A stretch of DNA of 64,000 nt from Sphingobium sp. V4. Its GTDB lineage: Bacteria > Pseudomonadota > Alphaproteobacteria > Sphingomonadales > Sphingomonadaceae. The stretch is taken from NCBI RefSeq assembly GCF_029590555.1, contig NZ_CP081001.1, positions 1,674,001 through 1,738,000 of the forward strand, in the 5' to 3' direction. Positions 1 through 8,480 of the stretch are shown in pieces; within the stretch, counting starts at the first letter, position 1; the number at the start of each line of letters is the position of its first letter. The notes beneath the pieces are model-generated. The model was not told the DNA's origin and made no database searches. It was given only the letters and a program-made list of their open reading frames with translations. A program made the position numbers and the translations under genes.

Positions 1-882
1 GAGCAGATCCTCCGGTTCGCTCTGACGCAGCAGTTCGCCGGTCTTGCGCTCCTCGGGCGCGGCAACATGGGCGCCGAAGCCGATCGACTTGGCTTCCAGA
101 CGGTCGCCGATGATCTTTTCCAGTCCCGCGAACGCGCCCCCGCAGATGAACAGGATGTTGGTCGTGTCGACCTGGAGGAACTCCTGCTGCGGATGCTTGC
201 GGCCGCCCTGCGGCGGCACCGAAGCGGTGGTGCCTTCCATCAGCTTGAGCAGCGCCTGCTGCACGCCTTCGCCCGACACGTCGCGGGTGATGGACGGGTT
301 TTCCGCCTTGCGGCTGATCTTGTCGATCTCGTCGATGTAAACGATACCGCGCTGCGCCTTCTCGACATTATAGTCGGATGCCTGGAGCAGCTTGAGGATG
401 ATGTTCTCCACATCTTCGCCGACATAGCCCGCTTCGGTCAGGGTCGTCGCGTCCGCCATGGTGAAGGGCACGTCGAACGTCTTGGCCAGCGTCTGCGCCA
501 GCAAGGTCTTGCCGCAGCCGGTCGGGCCGACGAGCAGGATGTTCGACTTCGCCAGTTCCACCTCGCCCGGCTTGGTCCCGTGGTTGAGGCGCTTGTAATG
601 ATTGTGGACCGCGACGGAGAGAACGCGCTTGGCGCGATTCTGACCGATCACATAATCGTCGAGCACGTCGCAAATTTCCTGCGGCGTGGGAACGCCGCCA
701 TCCTTCTTGCCGACGAGACCGCCCTTGGTCTCCTCGCGAATGATGTCGTTGCACAGTTCCACGCACTCATCGCAGATGAACACGGTCGGCCCTGCGATCA
801 GCTTGCGCACCTCATGCTGCGACTTCCCGCAGAAAGAGCAGTAGAGGGTGCTTTTTGAATCGGAGCCGGTCAGCTTGGTCAT
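1..882 (-). CDS. clpX: ATP-dependent Clp protease ATP-binding subunit ClpX (3' end off the window)
   Basis: AAA+ unfoldase that recognises substrates and feeds them into ClpP in the cytoplasm. The reverse strand reads [10 protein letters not shown] from the ATG at 882. An N-terminal C4 zinc-binding domain follows (CSFCGK, then CDECVELC), then the AAA+ module with Walker A GPTGCGKT and Walker B VYIDEIDK. About 294 codons are present; ClpX is usually about 420, so the C-terminal third lies left of position 1. clpP lies 139 bp upstream on the same strand, the usual clpP-clpX order. Family assignment is very secure; only the left boundary is artificial. Confidence 0.97.
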   Translation of the reverse strand, partial: MTKLTGSDSKSTLYCSFCGKSQHEVRKLIAGPTVFICDECVELCNDIIREETKGGLVGKKDGGVPTPQEICDVLDDYVIGQNRAKRVLSVAVHNHYKRLNHGTKPGEVELAKSNILLVGPTGCGKTLLAQTLAKTFDVPFTMADATTLTEAGYVGEDVENIILKLLQASDYNVEKAQRGIVYIDEIDKISRKAENPSITRDVSGEGVQQALLKLMEGTTASVPPQGGRKHPQQEFLQVDTTNILFICGGAFAGLEKIIGDRLEAKSIGFGAHVAAPEERKTGELLRQSEPEDLL

Positions 883-1021
883 TCGTCAATCTCTCTCCCC
901 TCCCGGACTGGAACCGCAGAACCGTGTCCGGAGAGGGATTTTCTGGTCCAAAGGTCATCCTAGACCGCGGCGCGCCTTTTCCACAAGTGGAGAAAGTGGA
1001 GCACCACGGTAAAGATGGCCT

Positions 1022-1657
1022 TTAGCCCTCCGTGGTTTCCGCCGCGGCAGGGCGGCGATCGAACACTTCATCGACCAGGCCGAATGCCTTGGCCTCGTCC
1101 GCTTCCAGGAAGGTGTCGCGGTCCATCGCCCGTTCCACCTCATCCAGCGTGCGGCCGGTATACTGAACGTACAGGTCGTTCAGGCGACGACGGATACGCA
1201 GGATTTCCTTGGCTTGAATCTCGATGTCGGACGCCATGCCCTGGGCGCCGCCCGACGGCTGGTGCACCATGATGCGCGCGTTCGACAGCGCTATGCGCTT
1301 GCCCGGCTCGCCGGCGGCCAGCAAGAAGCTGCCCATCGACGCGGCCTGGCCGATGCAGACGGTGCCGACCTGCGGACGGATATATTTCATCGTGTCATGG
1401 ATCGCCATGCCGGCCGTGACCACGCCGCCGGGCGAGTTGATGTACATCCAGATGTCCTTCTTCGGGTTTTCCGATTCGAGGAACAGCAACTGGGCAACGA
1501 TGAGCGAGGCCATATGGTCCTCGACCTGGCCGGTGACGAAGATGATCCGTTCGCGCAGGAGCCGCGAGAAGATGTCGAAGCTGCGTTCGCCGCGGTTCGA
1601 CTGTTCGATGACGATGGGGACCAACGCGGCCATGGGATCGGACATGATATCGGTCAT
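1022..1657 (-). CDS. clpP: ATP-dependent Clp protease proteolytic subunit ClpP
   Basis: Serine peptidase that forms the tetradecameric chamber of ClpXP/ClpAP. The 211 residues match the family length. The catalytic triad is visible: Ser107 in GQAASMGS, His132 in MVHQPSGG and Asp181 in MDRDTFLEA. The ATG at 1657 gives [20 protein letters not shown]; a second Met at residue 5 is a possible alternative start. It precedes clpX on the same strand, so the pair is probably co-regulated, though the 139-bp gap leaves room for a separate clpX promoter. Confidence 0.97.
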   Translation of the reverse strand: MTDIMSDPMAALVPIVIEQSNRGERSFDIFSRLLRERIIFVTGQVEDHMASLIVAQLLFLESENPKKDIWMYINSPGGVVTAGMAIHDTMKYIRPQVGTVCIGQAASMGSFLLAAGEPGKRIALSNARIMVHQPSGGAQGMASDIEIQAKEILRIRRRLNDLYVQYTGRTLDEVERAMDRDTFLEADEAKAFGLVDEVFDRRPAAAETTEG

Positions 1658-1747
1658 TGTGCTCTTTCAGAGTGGTTGCTTTTGCCCAGGCCCTACATCG
1701 GCACAAATGGCGGATGGTTCAAGGGGCTTGGCGCGCGGACCCGCCGA

Positions 1748-2755
1748 TCAGTCGCGGCGGGCGAAGTCGGACGGGGCGCGGAAGGCGAGATAGGCGAGCC
1801 GGCGTACTTCGCGACGCCCACGCACGACCGTGTCCAGGATGAGGCCGCACATCATCGACAGGGTCGCGAGGATCATCAACCCCGTGACCAGGATCGCGGT
1901 CGGGAAGCGCGGCACCAGGCCGGTGTGAAAATAGGTGACGATCAGCGGCGCCGCCAGCCCCAGGCCCAGCGCCGTCAGGAAGGCCGCGATGATGCCGAAG
2001 AAGAGGACCGGCCGCTCGATGCGATAGAGGGTGATGATGGTGCGCAGGATGCGCCAGCCGTCGCGATAGGTGGAAAGCTTGCTGACCGACCCTTCAGGGC
2101 GCGCGCCATAGGCGGTCATCACTTCGGACACCGGCATCGCCAGTTCCAGCGCGTGGACGCTGATCTCGGTCTCGATCTCGAAGCCCGCGGACAGAACAGG
2201 GAAACTCTTGACGAAACGGCGTGAAAAGATCCGATAGCCCGAAAGAATGTCGGTGAAGCTGCGACCGAACAATTGCTTCAACAGGCTGGTAAGCGCCCAG
2301 TTGCCGAAGCGGTGGCCGCGTCGATAGGCGGCATCCACCTCGTCGCGGCGGCACCCGACCACCATGTCGAGATTATCGTCCAGCATCGCTGCGATCATAG
2401 CCGGGGCGGCGGCGGCCTCATAGGTCGCGTCGCCATCGGCCATGACATAGATGTCGGCATCGACGTCCGCGAACATGCGGCGGACCACATGGCCCTTGCC
2501 CTGCTGACCCACGCGGCGGACGATCGCGCCCGCACCGGACGCCAGCTCCCGGCTGCCGTCGCTGCTGTTATTGTCGAACACATAGATATCGGCGCCCGGC
2601 AACGCCCGGCGGAACCCCTCCACCGTCTGCACGATCGCGCCCGCTTCATTGTAGCAGGGCAGGATCACCGCGACGCGCGGCGCGACCAGCCCGGGCACCT
2701 TGCCCACGTTGTCGCCGGTCGCGCTCTCACCGGTCACTGGCGGAAATTCCTTCAT
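1748..2755 (-). CDS. Family 2 glycosyltransferase (polyprenyl-phosphate sugar transferase type)
   Basis: Predicted membrane-anchored GT2 enzyme that transfers a sugar from a nucleotide donor, probably to a polyprenyl phosphate or other lipid carrier. It starts with a GT-A nucleotide-binding stretch (VAVILPCYNEAGAI), followed by FDNNSSDGS and a DxD-like MADGDATYE. Two hydrophobic helices near the C-terminus (around ERPVLFFGIIAAF and TAILVTGLMILATL) resemble DPM1/DPM3-type enzymes. I chose the ATG at 2755 (MKEFPPVTG) because the in-frame extension to 2893 is Arg-rich and runs through the tig terminator. Donor and acceptor cannot be told from sequence. Confidence 0.85.
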   Translation of the reverse strand: MKEFPPVTGESATGDNVGKVPGLVAPRVAVILPCYNEAGAIVQTVEGFRRALPGADIYVFDNNSSDGSRELASGAGAIVRRVGQQGKGHVVRRMFADVDADIYVMADGDATYEAAAAPAMIAAMLDDNLDMVVGCRRDEVDAAYRRGHRFGNWALTSLLKQLFGRSFTDILSGYRIFSRRFVKSFPVLSAGFEIETEISVHALELAMPVSEVMTAYGARPEGSVSKLSTYRDGWRILRTIITLYRIERPVLFFGIIAAFLTALGLGLAAPLIVTYFHTGLVPRFPTAILVTGLMILATLSMMCGLILDTVVRGRREVRRLAYLAFRAPSDFARRD

Positions 2756-2838
2756 CGTCGCACCTGGCCCCTGCCCCTTATGCCATCGCCATGGAGCATC
2801 ATGATTAATATTTAATCTGCCATGCCGCCCGCGCAATG

Positions 2839-2874
2839 AAAAGCGCCCGCGCTTCCTGCTGGAAGCCGGGCGCT
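2839..2874 (-). terminator. Rho-independent terminator downstream of tig
   Basis: Read on the minus strand, AGCGCCCG pairs with CGGGCGCT around a GC-rich loop and is followed directly by TTTT. It lies about 20 bp past the tig stop codon and upstream of the GT2 start, so it should separate the two units. Confidence 0.75.
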
Positions 2875-2895
2875 CGTCATGCCTGATCGGCAAGC

Positions 2896-4491
2896 TTATT
2901 CGGCCTTGGCGGCAGCCTTCTTGGGAGCAGCCTTCTTCTTGGGCTTCTCCTCGGCGGCAGCCTCCTCAGCGACGGCTTCGTCCTTCTTGGCGGCCTTCTT
3001 GGCGGCCGGCTTCTTGGCGGGCGCCTCCTCGGCTGCGGGAGCGGCTTCGGCCTCGGCAGGCTCGTCGGCCTTCTTCTTGGCAGCGGCCTTCTTCGCCTTG
3101 GGCTTTTCGTCATGATGGTCATGACCACAGCCCGGACCATGGACGTGCGGCTTGAGGTCGCCATCCTCGGCCTCGATCGCGGCTTCGAGTTCCTCGCGGG
3201 TCACCGCGCGATCGGTGATTTCAGCCTTGTCGAACAGGAAGTCGACGACCTTGTCCTCATAGAGCGGCGCGCGCAGCTGGGCGGCCGCCATCGGGTCCTG
3301 GCGAACATATTGCACGAAGCGCTCGCGGTCCTGCGGGCCGTACTGCTGCGCGGCCTGCATGATGAGGCGGTTCATTTCCTGATCCGAAACGGTCACGCCA
3401 TTGGCCTGGCCGATTTCCGAGAGCAACAGACCCAGACGGACGCGACGCACGGCGATGGCGCGATAGTCGTCCTTCTCGGCTTCCATTTCCTTGAGGGCCG
3501 CTTCGGGATCTTCCTCATGGCCGGCTTCATGCTGGAGCTGCGCCCAGATCTGCTCGAACTCGGCTTCGACCATGCTCGGCGGAACATCGAAATCATGCGA
3601 CGCGGCCAGCTGGTCGAGCAGCTTGCGCTTCATGTGAGTCCGGGTCAGGCCGTTATGTTCCTGTTCGATCTGGCCCTTGAGCAGTTCGTTCAGCTTTTCC
3701 AGGCTTTCCAGGCCCAGCGACTTGGCGAAATCGTCGTCCAGCTTGGGCTTTTCACCGTCCAGCACCGACTTGACGGTCACGTCGAAGGTCGCGGCCTTGC
3801 CGGCCAGATGCGCGGCGCCATAATCTTCGGGGAAGCTGACGTCGATGGTCTTTTCCTCACCCTTCTTCACGCCGGTCAGCTGTTCCTCGAAGCCGGGAAT
3901 GAACTGACCCGAGCCGAGCTTGAGGCGGATGTCCTGGGCCGAACCGCCCTCGAACGCCTCACCATCGACCTTGCCGACGAAGTCGATGACCAGCGTGTCG
4001 CCCTCGGCGGCTTCATGGTCGTCGGCCTGTTCCTCAAGCGCGCCCTGCTGGGTGGCGATGCGGCCGGCAGCCTCGGCGACCTGCTCATCCGCGACCGCGA
4101 CGGTCAGGCGTTCCAGCTTGAGGCCCTCGACGCTCGGCGCCGCGATTTCGGGCAGCACTTCCAGCGCGACCTTGACCTCGGCATCCTTGCCGAATTCGAA
4201 ATTCTCGTCCAGCTCGACCGAGGGCTGCATCGCGGGACGCAGCTTCTGGTCAGCGATTAGCTTCTGGATGCTTTCCTGAATCGAATTGTTGAGCGCGTCG
4301 CGCTGCAGCGATTCCCCGTGCATCTTCTTCACGAGGTTCGCGGGCACCTTGCCGGGGCGGAAGCCGGGCATACGCACCTGTGGTGCGATCGCCTTCACTT
4401 CCTTTTCCACGCGGGCGTCGATATCCTTCGACGTGATGGTCACGGTATAGGCGCGCTTCAGGCCCTCGTTCAACGTCTCGACAGTCTGCAT
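2896..4491 (-). CDS. tig: Trigger factor (ribosome-associated chaperone, prolyl isomerase)
   Basis: Chaperone that binds the ribosome exit tunnel and nascent chains. The N-terminal domain carries the ribosome-binding signature GFRPGKVP. The FKBP-type PPIase domain follows (GDTLVIDFVGKVDGEAFEGG), then the helical C-domain. I start at the ATG at 4491 (MQTVETLNEG); the TTG four codons earlier would begin inside the AGAGAAG ribosome-binding region. At 531 residues it is longer than the usual 430-450, because of a tail of about 85 residues: a His-rich linker (HVHGPGCGHDHHDE) followed by Lys/Ala/Glu-rich repeats. The tail looks like low-complexity histone-H1-like sequence and its role is unknown. 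Confidence 0.97.
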   Translation of the reverse strand: MQTVETLNEGLKRAYTVTITSKDIDARVEKEVKAIAPQVRMPGFRPGKVPANLVKKMHGESLQRDALNNSIQESIQKLIADQKLRPAMQPSVELDENFEFGKDAEVKVALEVLPEIAAPSVEGLKLERLTVAVADEQVAEAAGRIATQQGALEEQADDHEAAEGDTLVIDFVGKVDGEAFEGGSAQDIRLKLGSGQFIPGFEEQLTGVKKGEEKTIDVSFPEDYGAAHLAGKAATFDVTVKSVLDGEKPKLDDDFAKSLGLESLEKLNELLKGQIEQEHNGLTRTHMKRKLLDQLAASHDFDVPPSMVEAEFEQIWAQLQHEAGHEEDPEAALKEMEAEKDDYRAIAVRRVRLGLLLSEIGQANGVTVSDQEMNRLIMQAAQQYGPQDRERFVQYVRQDPMAAAQLRAPLYEDKVVDFLFDKAEITDRAVTREELEAAIEAEDGDLKPHVHGPGCGHDHHDEKPKAKKAAAKKKADEPAEAEAAPAAEEAPAKKPAAKKAAKKDEAVAEEAAAEEKPKKKAAPKKAAAKAE

Positions 4492-4550
4492 CTCTTCTCT
4501 CAAACGCTTTCTTCAGCTGAATTTCGGTGGCTTGGCCGCAGGCGGCGCTC

Positions 4551-4635
4551 TGGTGCGGGCGAAGGGACTCGAACCCCCACATCTTGCGATACCAGAACCT
4601 AAATCTGGCGCGTCTACCAGTTTCGCCACGCCCGC
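4551..4635 (-). tRNA. tRNA-Leu (anticodon TAG)
   Basis: The minus strand reads GCGGGCGTGG at the 5' end and closes with CGCCCGCACCA, giving a seven-base-pair acceptor stem and an encoded CCA. The anticodon stem CCAGA/TCTGG encloses the loop TTTAGGT, so the anticodon is TAG, reading CUA. A long variable arm typical of Leu tRNAs gives about 85 nt. GGTTCGAGTCC is the T-arm. Confidence 0.96.
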
Positions 4636-4759
4636 ATCGGTCGCCGGTCGGCGCGGCATAGAGAAAAGCGCGCGCAGAGGCAAGGGATAGTGGAACCCGC
4701 CGCGGAACCGGTGGTGAGGGCCGAGCGTAGCGTCTTCGGAAGACAAAGGAGTGACAGCC

Positions 4760-4954
4760 ATGGCCACCCGCCCCGACACCGGCCCGGACGGCGTTCCGCC
4801 GCCCGACAGAATCGAGCCTCAATCGCCCGACGAAATGCCCGCGCCCGACCTGCCGGTCGAAACGCCGATGACAGAACCCGACGAAATCAGCCCGGTCGGC
4901 CCCGACTATGACCAGCCGGATCGGGCGCCGACGGAGTTGCCGCCTCCCGACTGA
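4760..4954 (+). CDS. Small proline/aspartate-rich hypothetical protein
   Basis: A 64-residue, highly acidic, proline-rich protein (MATRPDTGPDGVPPPDRIEP and ending TELPPPD) with no signal peptide or membrane segment. It is probably disordered. The ATG at 4760 follows a strong AAAGGAG with 8-nt spacing; a GTG three codons earlier overlaps that site and is less likely. It stands alone between tRNA-Leu and the sigma factor. I do not recognise a family with a known function. The good ribosome-binding site is the main evidence that it is translated. Confidence 0.65.
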   Translation: MATRPDTGPDGVPPPDRIEPQSPDEMPAPDLPVETPMTEPDEISPVGPDYDQPDRAPTELPPPD

Positions 4955-4980
4955 GCAACGAAACGCAAGCGGGGCGCGGC

Positions 4981-4989
4981 TTATCCACA
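4981..4989 (+). other. Perfect DnaA-box sequence
   Basis: TTATCCACA matches the DnaA 9-mer consensus and lies in the gap between the small proline-rich gene and the sigma factor, followed by an AT-rich stretch. It is a single box, so an origin is unlikely. It could be a DnaA titration or regulatory site, or chance. Confidence 0.35.
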
Positions 4990-5133
4990 ATAAATTTACC
5001 CAACCCCGCGCCTTTTTGGTTGATCGCTAAAAATTTGCCGCCCCTATGGCTGGACAGCCCCCTGCATCCATGATTGAACTGTGACAAATAAAATAATTCG
5101 GGAGAGGCGCGGCTGACAAAATAGGGGGTCAAC

Positions 5134-5739
5134 GTGCAACGGGTTCGCGCCAAGCTGGAATGGTTCAAGACGGTGATCCTGCCACAGGAAGCCGCCCTTC
5201 GTGGCCGGCTCCGTAGGATATTGCCCTCCACCCACGAACTGGAGGACATGGTCGCAGAGGTCATGGCCCGCGCCTATGCCACGGACAATTGGGAAAATGT
5301 CACCACCGGCCGGGCCTATCTGTTCACCATCGCCCGCAATCTGGTGATCGACACCGCACGCCGCAACAAGGTGGTCAGCTTCGAGACGATCGCGGACCTG
5401 GAATTGCTGGGCGGAGAAAATAATATCGAGGCGCAGCTCCATGCCCGCGAAGCGCTGCGCCAGGTCGAGGCGATCGTCGAGTCGCTGCCCCCTCAATGCC
5501 GCCGGGTCTTCATTCTTCGCCGCATCCACGAAAAATCGATGCTGGAAATAGCGGAGGAGATGTCGCTGTCCGTTTCTACAGTTGAAAAACATCTGGCCAA
5601 AGCAATCGCAATAGTTATGCGGGCCTGGGCAGAACGTGAGGAAACGGACTTCGAGCGTGCAGGCGTCGGGACCAAGTTCAAGCTGCGGGGACAGGAACGC
5701 GATCGAAGCGGAAGCCGCGCGCCTGCTGGCCAGGCTTAA
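5134..5739 (+). CDS. ECF-type RNA polymerase sigma factor, FecI-like
   Basis: Extracytoplasmic-function sigma factor that would redirect RNA polymerase to a small regulon. Region 2 is seen in ELEDMVAEVMARAYA through IARNLVIDTARR, and region 4 in LPPQCRRVFILRR and LSVSTVEKHL, the FecI-like pattern. The GTG start at 5134 has AGGGGG five bases upstream. The gene overlaps the following FecR-type gene by about 100 bp, so the two are translated together and the downstream product is the likely anti-sigma partner. No TonB-dependent receptor follows, unlike most FecI/FecR systems. The inducing signal is unknown. Confidence 0.9.
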   Translation: MQRVRAKLEWFKTVILPQEAALRGRLRRILPSTHELEDMVAEVMARAYATDNWENVTTGRAYLFTIARNLVIDTARRNKVVSFETIADLELLGGENNIEAQLHAREALRQVEAIVESLPPQCRRVFILRRIHEKSMLEIAEEMSLSVSTVEKHLAKAIAIVMRAWAEREETDFERAGVGTKFKLRGQERDRSGSRAPAGQA

Positions 5740-6685
5740 CAGCGATCCCACCCCGCAAGACGAAGCCGACATCTGCACATGGATAGAATCCGATCCGCGC
5801 CACGCCGTGGCCTTCGCCCGAGCCGAAGCCGCCTGGGAAGCCGCCGAAAGGCTTAAAAGCGCCGCCGCCGATGTTACGCTGCCACCGCTTCATGCGATCG
5901 TCAGCGAAGAACAGCAGCGCCGCCTCTCCCGCAACATCATGGTCGCGGCCGCCGTTGCGGTCATGCTGTTCATCGTCGCGGCGATCGTGACGGTCCGCAC
6001 CTTCAGCGGCGTCGAACGCCATGCCACCGCCATCGGCGAAATGCGCGACATCGCGCTGGAGGACGGCTCCACGCTGCATCTCAACAGCGACAGCGAAGCG
6101 GAAGTCCGCTTCACCTCCAATGGGCGCAAGGTCCGCATCCTGAAGGGTGAGGCATCGTTCGACGTGGCCCGCGACGCCGAACGCCCCTTCGACGTCGAAG
6201 CCCGCGCCGCCGTCATCCGCGCGGTGGGAACGGCCTTCAACGTGCGGATGCGGCCTTCGCTGATTGAACTGACCGTGACCCACGGCACCGTCACCGTCCA
6301 TTCGGGCAACAGCATCCAGCAGAAGGTCGCGGCCGGCAGCGGCGCTGTCATCCAGCCGCGCAGCATCGCCCTCACCCGGCTGGGAACCAAGCTGATCGAC
6401 CAGCGCACCGCCTGGCGCGAGCGGATGGTCGAGCTGGACGGCGAAACGATCGAGCAGGCGGCGGGCGAGTTCAACCGCTATCGCAAGGCGCCGATCCTGA
6501 TCGGCGATACCCGTGTATCTGCGCTGCGGATCGGCGGGCGTTTCCGCACGACCGACAGTCGGGAGTTCCTGTCCGCACTGCAAATGAGCCTGCCGATCCG
6601 CGTGGTTAACGGCGAGGACGGGTCGGTGATGTTGCTGTATCGCGACGAATATCCGGCGGAAGCCGCCAATGCGACCGCCGGCTGA
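5636..6685 (+). CDS. FecR-domain membrane anti-sigma/sensor protein
   Basis: Predicted inner-membrane regulator of the overlapping sigma factor. The cytoplasmic N-terminus has the FecR N-terminal motif (AARLLARLNSDPTPQDEAD, then ESDPRHAVAFARAEAAWEAA). One membrane helix (IMVAAAVAVMLFIVAAIVTV) is followed by the periplasmic FecR domain (DIALEDGSTLHLNSDSEAEV, GTAFNVRM) and a C-terminal DUF4974-like segment. The GTG at 5636 is the first in-frame start; a GTG seven codons later is also possible, so the overlap with the sigma gene may be slightly shorter. The stop TGA abuts the stop of the convergent sirtuin gene with no spacer. Confidence 0.9.
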   Translation: MRKRTSSVQASGPSSSCGDRNAIEAEAARLLARLNSDPTPQDEADICTWIESDPRHAVAFARAEAAWEAAERLKSAAADVTLPPLHAIVSEEQQRRLSRNIMVAAAVAVMLFIVAAIVTVRTFSGVERHATAIGEMRDIALEDGSTLHLNSDSEAEVRFTSNGRKVRILKGEASFDVARDAERPFDVEARAAVIRAVGTAFNVRMRPSLIELTVTHGTVTVHSGNSIQQKVAAGSGAVIQPRSIALTRLGTKLIDQRTAWRERMVELDGETIEQAAGEFNRYRKAPILIGDTRVSALRIGGRFRTTDSREFLSALQMSLPIRVVNGEDGSVMLLYRDEYPAEAANATAG

Positions 6686-7387
6686 TCAGCCCAGCAGTTC
6701 CCGCACCAGTTCCGGCACCAGTTCGCTGGCCGGCCCCATCCGGCTTTCCTCGAAATAGAAGCTGCCGGCCGAGGGATCGAGATTGAGTTCGAGTGTCCGC
6801 GCGCCGACATGGCGGGCGGTCTGGACGAAGCCGGCGGCCGGATAGACCGCGCCCGACGTACCGATCGACACGAACAGATCCGCGTCGCGCAGCGCCGTAT
6901 CGATCCGGTCCATCTCATAGGGCATTTCACCGAAGAACACGATGTCCGGCCGCAGCGCGGCCCGGCCGCAGCCTTCGCAGATGGACGCAGGCGGGAGCGG
7001 GCCGGCCCAGGCGACGGCCTTGCCGCAGGCGGCGCAGAGGGCCGATTTCAGTTCGCCATGCATGTGGAGCAACCGCCGCGCGCCAGCGCGCTCATGCAGG
7101 TCATCGACATTCTGCGTGACGATCAGCAGGTCGCCGGCCCACGCCCGGTCGAGCGCCGCAAGCGCCTCATGCGCTGCATTGGGCACCACCTCGGCGAGCT
7201 TCGCCCGCCGCTCGTCGTAGAATCGATGGACCAGGCCGACATCCCGCGCCAGCGCCTCTGGCGTGCAGACATCCTCGACCCGATGGCCTTCCCACAATCC
7301 ATCCGGCCCGCGAAAGGTGGCAAGGCCGCTTTCGGCGGAAATACCGGCGCCGGTCAGGATGACGATGTTGCGAATATCCTCGTTCAT
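6686..7387 (-). CDS. cobB: NAD-dependent protein deacylase, sirtuin family (CobB-like)
   Basis: Removes acyl groups from protein lysines using NAD+, giving nicotinamide and O-acyl-ADP-ribose. Sirtuin motifs are all present: GAGISAESG, TQNVDDLHERAG, the catalytic His110 in HMHGE, and a zinc site of four cysteines (Cys118, Cys121, Cys137, Cys140). Tyr57 and Arg60 in FYDERR are the pair that lets class III enzymes act on succinyl- and malonyl-lysine, so desuccinylase activity is likely. The ATG at 7387 (MNEDIRN) fits the family length of about 235; the longer upstream ORF is the MOSC gene in another frame. Its stop TCA/TGA abuts the fecR stop. Confidence 0.95.
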   Translation of the reverse strand: MNEDIRNIVILTGAGISAESGLATFRGPDGLWEGHRVEDVCTPEALARDVGLVHRFYDERRAKLAEVVPNAAHEALAALDRAWAGDLLIVTQNVDDLHERAGARRLLHMHGELKSALCAACGKAVAWAGPLPPASICEGCGRAALRPDIVFFGEMPYEMDRIDTALRDADLFVSIGTSGAVYPAAGFVQTARHVGARTLELNLDPSAGSFYFEESRMGPASELVPELVRELLG

Positions 7388-7427
7388 GGGCACAGCCTTA
7401 GCGATGCGATCATGGCTTCGCCAGCCG

Positions 7428-8081
7428 TCAGGCCGCGAGCTTGCGCGCCCGCTCCCGCCAGGCTTCCGCCAGCACATCCATGTCCACGAGCGCGCGAACG
7501 GCATCGGGATCGGCCTTGTGCCCGCCGCCGATGAGCAGGCGAAACAGCCGTGCGACCGACCATTGCGGTAGAGGCCGGTCGAGCAAGGCCATCCGGGTTC
7601 CTGCCTCCGCCTCGCCTTCGCGGATCACACGAAAATAGATGCCGCAACGCCCGGTCCGGACAATCGTCGCCATCACGTCGCGCGCGCCGAAACGATGGTC
7701 GAGCTTCCAGCAGGGTTGGCGTCCATGGCTGACTTCCACGATCGCACTTCCCAGCGAGAAGCGATCACCCAAACACAGATCCTCCTCGGTCATCCCGCGC
7801 GAGGCGATATTCTCACCGAAGGCTCCAGGGGCGTCTAGCAGCGGATGGTCCGGCCGAGCTTGCCGCCACCAGTCATAATGGTCCTGCGGATAGAGATGGA
7901 TTGCCTTGTCCCACCCGCCATGATGGATGCGGTCAGCCACCGCATTGCCCTCCAACCCGTCCCAGCCGATCCGCACGGGGCCGTCGACCGGCCGCTTGGC
8001 AATGGCGCTATAATCCTCGCCGCGAAAGGGGACAGGCCTGCCGATCAGAAGGGCCTCGACGATCATGTGGGGCGTGTTCAT
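7428..8081 (-). CDS. MOSC domain-containing protein (YiiM-like)
   Basis: MOSC proteins bind sulfur or molybdenum cofactor and are thought to handle reactive sulfur or N-hydroxylated compounds. The core is visible in GNAVADRIHHGGWDKAIHLY, GAFGENIASRGMTEEDLCLG and SHGRQPCWKLDHRFG; the Cys in RQPCWK is the conserved MOSC cysteine. A C-terminal helical YiiM 3-alpha-like segment ends the protein. I chose the ATG at 8081 (MNTPHMIVEA), which has GGAGAGG just upstream, over the ATG at 8096. It lies 40 bp upstream of cobB on the same strand, so co-transcription is likely. Confidence 0.9.
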   Translation of the reverse strand: MNTPHMIVEALLIGRPVPFRGEDYSAIAKRPVDGPVRIGWDGLEGNAVADRIHHGGWDKAIHLYPQDHYDWWRQARPDHPLLDAPGAFGENIASRGMTEEDLCLGDRFSLGSAIVEVSHGRQPCWKLDHRFGARDVMATIVRTGRCGIYFRVIREGEAEAGTRMALLDRPLPQWSVARLFRLLIGGGHKADPDAVRALVDMDVLAEAWRERARKLAA

Positions 8082-8138
8082 GCCTCTCCATGCCATGACT
8101 GCGCCACTAACGCGATGGCCGGTCTGGAGCGAATGGCG

Positions 8139-8357
8139 TCAGGCGCTGCTGATTTCGGACCCCAGCTTCAACACTTCGGCACCGCTGTCGGTGGCGATGA
8201 GATAGGCGGGGTCCTGCGGCGATCCGTTGCGGCGGATGAGCGACCCCTCGATCCTGCGCTCCACATGGTGGTCGAACCGCTCGGCGACACGTCCGCGGCC
8301 GACGCCCTGCCCCCAGTTCCACTTGACCCGCCTTCCCTTACGGAATGTCTCGGTCAT
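8139..8357 (-). CDS. Hypervirulence-associated TUDOR domain protein (DUF2945)
   Basis: A 72-residue protein that is essentially one small SH3/tudor-like beta domain. It shows the family pattern KGRRVKWNWGQGVGRGRVAE, then IEGSLIRRNGSPQDPAYLIA and SGAEVLKLGSEI. The ATG at 8357 is preceded by AGGAGAGG with about 9-nt spacing. Members are common in alphaproteobacteria, but their molecular function is not settled. It sits just upstream of the MOSC gene on the same strand. Confidence 0.85.
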   Translation of the reverse strand: MTETFRKGRRVKWNWGQGVGRGRVAERFDHHVERRIEGSLIRRNGSPQDPAYLIATDSGAEVLKLGSEISSA

Positions 8358-8480
8358 CTGGGCATCCTCTCCTGCTGGGGCATATGCGTCGGCCGGCCTC
8401 TCATCCTGGCAGAAGGCAAAATTCCGGGGGGCTTTTGTGGTTCCCTTGGGTTTTTCATTCTCTTGGGCTAAGGCGCGCCG

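Noticed and set aside
4981..4989. Replication origin at the DnaA boxes (also 12417-12425)
   Set aside because: Each box is single and isolated. dnaA, gidA or hemE are not nearby and there is no box cluster.
4250..4990. A 246-codon minus-strand frame across tRNA-Leu
   Set aside because: It reads through the tRNA and overlaps tig in another frame, so it cannot be a real gene.
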